Assembly: GCA_035640455.1 (NCBI GenBank)
Contig: DASQWB010000118.1
Coordinates: 1 to 6,214, forward strand
Direction of reading: 5' to 3'
Length of the DNA: 6,214 nt
From: AC-50 sp035640455
Lineage (GTDB): Bacteria; Actinomycetota; Thermoleophilia; Gaiellales; Gaiellaceae
In this document: positions 1 through 4,615 of the stretch, piece by piece
Layout of the letters: every line of letters starts with the position of its first letter
Numbering within the stretch: the stretch's first letter is position 1
Program-made: the position numbers and the translations under genes
The notes under the pieces: generated by a model
What the model was told of the DNA's origin: nothing
The model's database searches: none
What the model saw: only the letters and a program-made list of their open reading frames with translations

Positions 1-2
1 CT

Positions 3-1640
3 GACTGGCAGCGCCAGCTGCACGAGCGCGGCAGCTTCACGTCCGTCGAGGAACAGCGCCGTCAAGCGGGTGTGCGCAAGGCCGGGCCGCCTCCTGATGA
101 CAAGGACCCGAAGGTACGAATCTCCGAGGCGGCGGCGAGCATGGCTGCCGACCTCGGCGAGCTGATCTGGGACGGCGAGCACGCCTACCTCGTCGCGCGC
201 GAGAGCGGTCACGTTCGCACGCTGGCCGTCCGCTCGAAGGCGTTTCGGCTCTGGCTGCACTCGAAGCTGAAGGCGCACGGCGACCGCCCGCCCTCGAATC
301 CGCAGCAGTGGTCGGCGGCGATGGAGAGCTTGGAGGCGCGGGCGGCCGAGGGCGGCACCGGGCTCACGCCCTCGATTCGAGTCGCGAGCCTCGACGGCGC
401 GATCTACATCGACCTCGGGGACGACTCGTGGCGCTGCGTCAAGGTCACGACCGAGGGTTGGAGCGTGATCCCCCACCCCGCCGACGGCCCGTACTTCTAC
501 CGGCCGCCGCGCCTGGCGGCGCTCCCCGAACCGAAGTCGAACGGCGACCTGGCCGACCTCTGGACGTTCTTCAACGTGAGGGCCGACGACCGGCCCCTGC
601 TTCTCGCGTACCTCGTGCAGGCGCTCCGACCGCGCGGGCCATACCCGATCCTCTCGGCGCACGGTCCGGCCGGGGCGACCAAGACGACGTTCATCAGCGC
701 GATCAAGGCGCTCACCGACCCGACCCTCTCCTCGCCGGAATCACCGGCGCTGACGAGCCCCCGCAAGCCGCCGCGCGAGGAGCGCGACGTGATCGCGGCC
801 GCGCGCAACAACCGGGTCGTCGCCTTCGACAACGTCTCGTACCTCGACCAGTGGCTCTCCGACGCGCTCTGTCGCCTGGCGACCGGAGCCGAGCTCGGGG
901 GCCGCGCCAACTACACCGACTTCGATGAGGCCGTGTTCGTCGCGAGCCGACCCGTGATGCTCAACGGCATCCCCGACGTCGTGCGCCAGTCCGACCTCGC
1001 CGACCGCTGCGTCAAGGTCGAGTGCCGCAAGCCGCCGAAGCGAATCCCGGAGGCCACCTACTGGCACCGCTTCAAGCGCGAGTGGCCGATCCTGCTCGGC
1101 GTCGTACTCGACCTCTACTCGGCGGTGCTTCGGCACTGGACCGAGGCCGCCGGCCGCGTCCCTGACGACGCCGACGTGCGAATGCGCGACTTCGCGCGAA
1201 TCGGGGAGGCGCTCGGGCTCGAGCTGGGCTGGGCCGAGGGCGAGTTCACGCACCTCTACGCCGACAACCTCGGCAACGCGGCGGCCGAGATCGCGCACTC
1301 CGACCCGATCACGAAGCCGCTCATCCACCTGCTGCGGGAACGCGGCGGCTCGTGGGAGGGCACGACGCAGGAGCTTCTGACGAAGCTCGGCGGCGCGCTG
1401 AACGAGTCCGATCCGACCAGGTCGCTCGACATCAAGAACGACAGGGAGTGGCCGCGGTCGCCGCACAAGCTCGCGGCGAGGCTGGCGAGGCTGAGCACCG
1501 CGCTCGAAGCGGTGGGAGTCGTCGTCAGCGAGACGTATCGGTCGAACGGGCGCTCGGTGCGGCGCATCGACATGTGCACTGGAGATGTGCACTCGACCGA
1601 CCGCCAGAACGGGCCGAACGAGGCGATCGAGTGCACATAG
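3..1640 (+). CDS. Phage/integrative-element P-loop ATPase, primase-associated helicase type (5' partial)
   Basis: The frame is open from base 3 to the TAG at 1638-1640. A GTG at 72 could be a start, but 23 in-frame codons precede it without a stop and read as ordinary protein (DWQRQLHERG...), so I treat the gene as running off the left edge. Numbering from the GTG at 72: a Walker A-like loop GPAGATKTT at 198-206 (Thr where the last Gly is usual), a Walker B VVAFDNVS at 249-256, a sensor-1-like PVMLNGI at 294-300, and DLADRCVKVE at 308-317 where an arginine finger would lie. The order 'RLATGAELGGRANYTD...RPVMLNGI...DLADR' matches ATP-binding proteins found beside primase-polymerases in actinobacterial prophages and integrative elements. 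The C-terminus (about 462-500) looks like a winged helix. The likely role is ATP-driven unwinding at the element's origin; a primase domain may lie upstream. The last ~22 residues are encoded by repeat DNA and probably not conserved. Confidence 0.82.
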   Translation, partial: DWQRQLHERGSFTSVEEQRRQAGVRKAGPPPDDKDPKVRISEAAASMAADLGELIWDGEHAYLVARESGHVRTLAVRSKAFRLWLHSKLKAHGDRPPSNPQQWSAAMESLEARAAEGGTGLTPSIRVASLDGAIYIDLGDDSWRCVKVTTEGWSVIPHPADGPYFYRPPRLAALPEPKSNGDLADLWTFFNVRADDRPLLLAYLVQALRPRGPYPILSAHGPAGATKTTFISAIKALTDPTLSSPESPALTSPRKPPREERDVIAAARNNRVVAFDNVSYLDQWLSDALCRLATGAELGGRANYTDFDEAVFVASRPVMLNGIPDVVRQSDLADRCVKVECRKPPKRIPEATYWHRFKREWPILLGVVLDLYSAVLRHWTEAAGRVPDDADVRMRDFARIGEALGLELGWAEGEFTHLYADNLGNAAAEIAHSDPITKPLIHLLRERGGSWEGTTQELLTKLGGALNESDPTRSLDIKNDREWPRSPHKLAARLARLSTALEAVGVVVSETYRSNGRSVRRIDMCTGDVHSTDRQNGPNEAIECT

Positions 1641-1738
1641 TGCACATCCCCTCCCTTTCTATAAACCTCAGCAACTTGGAGAGGGAGAGTAGAGAGAGAG
1701 GATTTAGAGATAGAGAGCCGATGTGCACTATGTGCACT
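1572..1738. repeat. Cluster of six ATGTGCACT 9-mers (candidate iterons or operators)
   Basis: The 9-mer ATGTGCACT occurs forward at 1572-1580 and 1585-1593, in reverse complement (AGTGCACAT) at 1630-1638 and 1639-1647, and forward again at 1721-1729 and 1730-1738. The last two pairs are head-to-tail with no gap. Each unit has a palindromic GTGCAC core. I saw no other full copy in the window by eye. The cluster spans the end of the helicase-type ATPase gene and the intergenic region. Repeats of this kind next to a replication gene are typical of iteron origins or regulator binding sites; which of these applies is not decidable from sequence alone. Confidence 0.8.
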
Positions 1739-1740
1739 CG
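1628..1740. repeat. 21-bp perfect inverted repeat around an AT/purine-rich core (candidate origin)
   Basis: Bases 1628-1648 are the exact reverse complement of 1720-1740. The left arm contains the stop codon (1638-1640) of the upstream ATPase gene. The 71-bp core is far less GC-rich than the rest of the window: it contains TATAAA at 1660-1665 and an almost pure A/G tract on the + strand at 1678-1702. Inside it, 1651-1661 can pair with 1677-1687 (11 bp, two of them G-T), giving a hairpin nested in the larger inverted repeat. Repeats flanking an easily melted core beside a helicase gene suggest a replication origin. A control region for the downstream gene is the alternative, since the left arm would sit just upstream of a TATAAA -10 box. 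Confidence 0.55.
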
Positions 1741-1748
1741 GGAAGGAG
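1741..1748 (+). promoter_or_regulatory. Ribosome binding site of the NUMOD3-like gene
   Basis: GGAAGGAG sits 9 bases before the GTG at 1758. It supports that start and shows that this short ORF is probably translated. It begins immediately after the right arm of the inverted repeat. Confidence 0.6.
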
Positions 1749-1757
1749 CGTGACGGA

Positions 1758-1979
1758 GTGGCGAAGGCGACGAGAACCCCCGACGAGCGAAGCGAGCAGG
1801 CGAGGAAGGGGTGGGCGACGAGGCGAGCGCGCGGCTCGTACTGCAACGACGGAGCGATGAGCGACGAGCACAAGCGCGCGATCTCCGAGGCGATGCGCGG
1901 GCGCAAGCTCTCGAAGCGTCACCGGGCGCGGATCGGGCGGGGACGACGGCGCGCGGCTGCGGCTCGGCGGGCCTCGTAG
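1758..1979 (+). CDS. Small basic protein with a NUMOD3-like DNA-binding motif
   Basis: A 73-aa, strongly basic protein. Residues 35-60 (SDEHKRAISEAMRGRKLSKR and following) match the NUMOD3 pattern 'S-E-E-H-K-R-x-I-S-E-A-x-x-G-R-K-L-S', a short helical DNA-binding module normally attached to GIY-YIG or HNH homing endonucleases. The N-terminal RSEQARKGWATRRARG stretch resembles the 'A-x-K-G-W-x-T-R-R' motif of small phage proteins. The tail is Arg/Ala-rich. There is no nuclease domain in it or next to it, so this is a freestanding motif protein. The GTG start is supported by GGAAGGAG 9 bases upstream. The gene lies right after the repeat cluster and may bind DNA there (inference). It could also be a remnant of a homing endonuclease. 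Confidence 0.68.
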   Translation: MAKATRTPDERSEQARKGWATRRARGSYCNDGAMSDEHKRAISEAMRGRKLSKRHRARIGRGRRRAAAARRAS

Positions 1980-1992
1980 TCCGGGGGCGGAA

Positions 1993-2017
1993 GGGCAGTC
2001 GCGCCTCCTCTCTGCCC
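1993..2017 (+). terminator. Hairpin after the NUMOD3-like gene
   Basis: GGGCAG (1993-1998) pairs with CTGCCC (2012-2017) around a 13-base loop, and the stem extends outward with AA/TT after one bulge. It lies 13 bases past the stop at 1979. No U-tract follows, so a role as an intrinsic terminator is weakly supported. Confidence 0.3.
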
Positions 2018-2034
2018 CTTCGGGCTGCGCGATA

Positions 2035-2058
2035 GGGCACGGGCACCTAGCCGTGCCC
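2035..2058 (+). terminator. GC-rich hairpin with CTAG loop (terminator or operator)
   Basis: GGGCACGG (2035-2042) pairs with CCGTGCCC (2051-2058) around an 8-base loop. An alternative fold pairs GGGCAC (2041-2046) with GTGCCC (2053-2058). The element separates the NUMOD3-like gene from the next gene cluster. It is followed by ACCAACCCGTTT, which has only a short T-run, so it could be a terminator or a protein-binding palindrome. Confidence 0.4.
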
Positions 2059-2097
2059 ACCAACCCGTTTGAACGCTGGCCTCGCGCGGTTCGGCGG

Positions 2098-2134
2098 GGG
2101 CGACATTCGAGGGCGACACGAGGGCGACATTCGG
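2098..2134. repeat. Three direct repeats of GGGCGACA upstream of the HTH genes
   Basis: GGGCGACATTCG at 2098-2109, GGGCGACACG at 2111-2120 and GGGCGACATTCG at 2122-2133, with start-to-start spacing of 13 and 11 bases. They lie 64-100 bases before the GTG at 2198, where operator sites for the HTH genes would be expected. The rest of the gene-free stretch 1980-2197 holds the two hairpins at 1993-2017 and 2035-2058 and nothing else I can identify. Confidence 0.6.
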
Positions 2135-2197
2135 GCCTCCGCAACGCGGGCAAGGCGGGCAATCCGGGAGTCGGTCGGCGGGCACCATAGAGAGCAG

Positions 2198-2410
2198 GTG
2201 AACGACTCGCTGCAATTCGAACCGCCCAAGGGCTGGAAGCCGCCGCCGAGGTACCGGCGCGCCCGCCGATTCAGGCCGGACGCGCGCTTCTGGAAGCTGC
2301 GCGCGGAGGGCATGACCCAGGCCGAGCTCGCCCGCCTATACGGCGTCAACCCCTCGACCATCTGCCGGTTCCTCGCGCCCATCGAGGCCGAGCTTCGGGG
2401 CGAGGCGTAG
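2198..2410 (+). CDS. Small helix-turn-helix protein
   Basis: A 70-aa product from GTG at 2198. Residues 32-60 (WKLRAEGMTQAELARLYGVN and following) form a helix-turn-helix of the resolvase/Hin or sigma-like type: MTQAELARLYGV then NPSTICRFL as the recognition helix. The N-terminus is basic and proline-rich (KGWKPPPRYRRARRFRP). The frame is open further upstream to a TTG at 2069 (113 aa), but that extension would be encoded by the GGGCGACA repeats and looks non-coding. I therefore prefer 2198, although only a weak GAGAG precedes it. It is probably a DNA-binding regulator or excision/replication accessory. The stop overlaps the next gene's start by one base (TAGTG), so the two are likely translated together. 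Confidence 0.62.
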   Translation: MNDSLQFEPPKGWKPPPRYRRARRFRPDARFWKLRAEGMTQAELARLYGVNPSTICRFLAPIEAELRGEA

Positions 2411-2979
2411 TGGCGCGGGACGGCGCGGGCCGCAGGGCCAAGGCCCGAGCGGCCGAGGTCCTGCGCGAGGGAGGGACGCAGCGCGAGGCCGCGCGGGCCG
2501 GGGGCGTGTCGGTGCGCCAGGTGCAGCGGTGGGCCAAGGAGCCCGCCTTCGCCGCCCTGCTCCGACGCGAGACGCTCGTCACGGCCGGGCACGTGCAGCA
2601 CGGCCACGCCGACGCCGACGTCGATCCCCTCGGCGGGCTACCCCCGTCGCGCGCGTGGGTCTCGTGCCCCGACCTCGCGGTCATCGGCTCGGCCCTGCAC
2701 CCGCTGGCTAGCTCCGCTCCCGTCGACGATCTCGAGCCCGAGGAGCACGGGCCGAGCGTGGTCGAGGTCGAGTTCTGCCTGCGCCCCGAGCGCATCGCGC
2801 ACGTCCGCGAGCGGCTCGCCGCCGGCGAGGTCCCCGATCCCCCGAGCGCCGAGCCGGTCTACGTCCAGCCCTTCACGCTCTTCGGGCTGCTCGCGATGCA
2901 GGCCGACCGCTCGAAGCTCGTCTCCGCGATCGGCCTCTCCGGCGCGGGCAAGCACCTGATCATCCCCGACGCGGCGTGA
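2410..2979 (+). CDS. Helix-turn-helix protein with an uncharacterised C-terminal region
   Basis: A 189-aa product from GTG at 2410, sharing a base with the upstream stop (TAGTG). Residues 10-54 are helical and carry a helix-turn-helix: GGTQREAARAGGV (21-33) followed by SVRQVQRWA (34-42). The 'GxTQREAAR-GVS--QVQRW' pattern resembles the HTH_23 or terminase-small-subunit-like N-terminal domain. Residues 60-189 are low-complexity at first (HGHADADVD), then contain two more ordered stretches, about 118-140 and 150-180, that I do not recognise. It could be a regulator or a small-terminase-like DNA recogniser; no large terminase is nearby, so regulator is more likely. The 3' end overlaps a small ORF by 4 bases. 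Confidence 0.68.
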   Translation: MARDGAGRRAKARAAEVLREGGTQREAARAGGVSVRQVQRWAKEPAFAALLRRETLVTAGHVQHGHADADVDPLGGLPPSRAWVSCPDLAVIGSALHPLASSAPVDDLEPEEHGPSVVEVEFCLRPERIAHVRERLAAGEVPDPPSAEPVYVQPFTLFGLLAMQADRSKLVSAIGLSGAGKHLIIPDAA

Positions 2980-3089
2980 CCCACCGCCCGAAGCGGCGTA
3001 AGAGGTTCCGCGAGCGGCCGAGCAAACCCGCCCCGTCACCGCCCCCGCCCCGCGAGAAGCGCCCCAGGGACCGGCGCGAGCGGCCCTAG
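2976..3089 (+). CDS. Possible 37-aa Arg/Pro-rich basic peptide
   Basis: GTG at 2976 overlaps the upstream TGA in the four bases GTGA, the standard arrangement for translational coupling. The frame then runs 37 codons to the TAG at 3087-3089. The product begins MTHRPKRRKRFRERPSKPAP and continues Pro- and Arg-rich, with a pI that must be very high. Such a peptide could bind nucleic acid, but a chance open frame in 75% GC DNA is a real alternative. The overlap is the only positive evidence. Confidence 0.35.
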   Translation: MTHRPKRRKRFRERPSKPAPSPPPPREKRPRDRRERP

Positions 3090-3110
3090 GTCCCCACCGA
3101 CGAGCGGCGC

Positions 3111-3122
3111 TAGACTCGGCGC
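3111..3122 (+). promoter_or_regulatory. Candidate leaderless promoter (-10 TAGACT) of the AAA+ ATPase gene
   Basis: TAGACT at 3111-3116 fits the actinobacterial TAnnnT -10 box and is followed by exactly six bases before the GTG at 3123, so transcription would begin at or next to the start codon. No Shine-Dalgarno precedes the GTG, as expected for a leaderless mRNA. A -35 element is weak; TAGGTC at 3087-3092, 18 bases upstream, is the only candidate. Confidence 0.45.
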
Positions 3123-4367
3123 GTGGCGCGCCTCAAGCCCGACGACGTCTTCACGCCCGCCGCGCCCGTGCGCGACGACATGTTCGCGACGCGGCGGCAC
3201 GAGAACCTTCAGGACCGCGTAGACGCCGTGCTTCGAGGCGAGGCCGGTCGCCAGGTCGTCCTCTTCGGAGAGACCGGCGTCGGGAAGACCTCCCTGATGG
3301 GCTTCCTGTGCCGGAAGCGCCAAATCCCGTACGTGCGCGTCGAGTGCGGCGGAACCTTCGAGGAGACGATGCGGGAGGCGCTCGGGAAGATCGTCGGTGA
3401 GGAGGAGATCGAGCGGATCGACAAGCAGTCGGGCGAGGCCGAGTTCGGCGCCACGGTGTGGGGCTTCGTCACCGGCAAGGCTCGCGTCGGCAAGGAGACA
3501 CAGCGTCGGACGGTTCCGATCCCTCGGAACATCACGGCGCTCGCCGCCGAGACGCTCTCGCTCCTCGACTACCGCGTCCTGTTCCTCGACAACTTCGAGA
3601 ACCTCGCGGGCAAGCCGCACGAGCAGGCGACGACGCGCGCGATCGCGGAGCTGCTCAAGTCGTTCTCGGACAGGGCAATCGAGGAGGGCTTCCGCGCGAA
3701 GATCGTCGTCGCCGGGATCCCCTCCGTCTCGGAGGAACTGATCGCGCTCGATCCGGCGACGGCTCGGCGCACGGCGCAGATCGAGGTCGGCCGGATGCCA
3801 CCCGAGGAGTTGGACCAGATCCTCGAGCGCGGCGGGCAGAAGCTCGGGCTCGAGTTCGAGGGCTTCGCGCGGTCGCAGATCGTCCAGTTCTCCGACGGGT
3901 TCCCGTACTACACGCACCTGTTCGCCCTTCACGGCGCGCGCCGCGCGCTCGACCGGGGAAGCGACACGATCGGGATTGACGACTTCGAGCAAGCGCTCGA
4001 CGTGATCCTCGCGGACTGCGACCTCGCCCTGCGGAAGGCCTACACCGACGCGGTCGAGACGAGCGGCGACGTGCGCGTGCGCAAGTCCGTGATGGAGGCG
4101 ATGGCGAACGTCAACGACATCGAGGTCTCGTTCAAGACGATCCGCGCGGAGTTCCTCAAGCTCCACCCCGATCGCTACGACACGATGGCCCGCCTGAACT
4201 TCATCAGCCCGTACCTGACGCAGCTCAAGCAGAAGCAGATCCTCGCCGACCGCGGCCTGCCGAAGAGCAAGAACAACCTCTACCGCTTCGCGAATCCGCT
4301 GATGCGCGGCTACGTGCGGCTGGTGATGGAGCGCGAGAAGCAGCAGGCGCTTCAGCTAACGGCCTAG
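3123..4367 (+). CDS. AAA+ ATPase, Orc1/Cdc6-STAND-like
   Basis: A 414-aa protein. Walker A GETGVGKTS at 49-57, Walker B VLFLDNFEN at 152-160, sensor-1 region KIVVAGIPS at 193-201, and a GxP-type motif DGFPYYTHLFALHGARRAL at 258-276 that is typical of Orc1/Cdc6- and STAND-like P-loop ATPases. Residues about 300-400 look like a helical lid plus a winged helix (YDTMARLNFISPYLTQLKQK, then LYRFANPLMRGYVRLVM). No transmembrane segment or nuclease is fused. It should be a cytoplasmic ATP-dependent switch or DNA-binding initiator-like protein. Its own leaderless promoter and its place between the small HTH genes and the integrase suggest an independently expressed accessory gene. It could serve replication or partition of the element, or be cargo such as a defence ATPase; the sequence does not decide. 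Its TAG overlaps the stop of the convergent minus-strand gene. Confidence 0.78.
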   Translation: MARLKPDDVFTPAAPVRDDMFATRRHENLQDRVDAVLRGEAGRQVVLFGETGVGKTSLMGFLCRKRQIPYVRVECGGTFEETMREALGKIVGEEEIERIDKQSGEAEFGATVWGFVTGKARVGKETQRRTVPIPRNITALAAETLSLLDYRVLFLDNFENLAGKPHEQATTRAIAELLKSFSDRAIEEGFRAKIVVAGIPSVSEELIALDPATARRTAQIEVGRMPPEELDQILERGGQKLGLEFEGFARSQIVQFSDGFPYYTHLFALHGARRALDRGSDTIGIDDFEQALDVILADCDLALRKAYTDAVETSGDVRVRKSVMEAMANVNDIEVSFKTIRAEFLKLHPDRYDTMARLNFISPYLTQLKQKQILADRGLPKSKNNLYRFANPLMRGYVRLVMEREKQQALQLTA

Positions 4368-4370
4368 GCC
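4361..4370. repeat. 10-bp palindrome carrying both convergent stop codons
   Basis: GGCCTAGGCC is a perfect palindrome. The + strand TAG (4365-4367) ends the AAA+ ATPase and the - strand TAG (read from 4366 to 4364) ends the 75-aa gene. There is therefore no intergenic space and no room for a conventional terminator between the two operons. Confidence 0.7.
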
Positions 4371-4591
4371 AGTTTCGCCCGCAGCCGCTCCACGAGTTCC
4401 TCGGCCTCGGCCCGCGTCTCGGCGTCCTCGGCCTCGGCGGCAAGCTCCTCCGCGCGCTCGATGTAGCCGCGCAGGGTGTCGGGCTCCGACGCGGCTGACT
4501 CCCCGAAGCGGAGCGTCCCGAGCGCGTCCTTGCCCGTCTCGCGCCGGGCCTCTTCGAGGTAGATGCGGGCGCGCCAGTCGTGGTTCGGCAT
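4364..4591 (-). CDS. Small acidic coiled-coil protein downstream of the integrase
   Basis: A 75-aa protein from ATG at 4591. The N-terminal half (MPNHDWRARIYLEEARRETG) is mixed. Residues 38-75 are almost entirely Glu/Ala/Leu/Arg and form a predicted long amphipathic helix or coiled coil (RAEELAAEAEDAETRAEAEE). The net charge is acidic, unlike the surrounding basic DNA-binding proteins. It starts 24 bp after the recombinase stop on the same strand, so it probably shares that transcript. I see no Shine-Dalgarno. A CATACT box seven bases before the ATG could alternatively give a leaderless start. I do not recognise the family. A partner of the recombinase, whose own C-terminus has a coiled coil, is an inference from position. 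Confidence 0.6.
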   Translation of the reverse strand: MPNHDWRARIYLEEARRETGKDALGTLRFGESAASEPDTLRGYIERAEELAAEAEDAETRAEAEELVERLRAKLA

Positions 4592-4615
4592 CGCGGCGAG
4601 TATGCCCGCGGGGAG

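Noticed and set aside
741..1592. A 283-codon open frame on the - strand opposite the left ATPase gene
   Set aside because: Shadow of the real gene, with no recognisable domain and a biased Arg/Val composition.
1572..1738. The repeated 9-mers as a CRISPR array
   Set aside because: Units are too short, orientation alternates and there are no regular unique spacers.
2069..2197. Upstream extension of the 70-aa HTH gene to a TTG at 2069
   Set aside because: The extension is encoded mostly by the direct repeats and by low-complexity Arg/Gly codons; the GTG at 2198 gives a compact HTH protein and leaves the repeats as regulatory DNA.
1919..2215. A 98-codon minus-strand frame with a zinc-ribbon-like CPPCPRCGG stretch
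   Set aside because: It has only one Cys cluster and no second Cys pair, starts at a TTG without a Shine-Dalgarno, and runs through the GGGCGACA repeats and the hairpins. Worth a search, but not supported as a gene.
3067..3094. GGGACC/GGTCCC pairing before the AAA+ ATPase gene as a terminator
   Set aside because: Only a 6-bp stem with a 16-base loop and no T-run; likely chance in GC-rich DNA.
3036..4166. A 376-codon open frame on the - strand opposite the AAA+ ATPase gene
   Set aside because: It is antisense to intact Walker motifs; its composition (Leu/Arg/Asp/Val-rich) is typical of a mirror frame.
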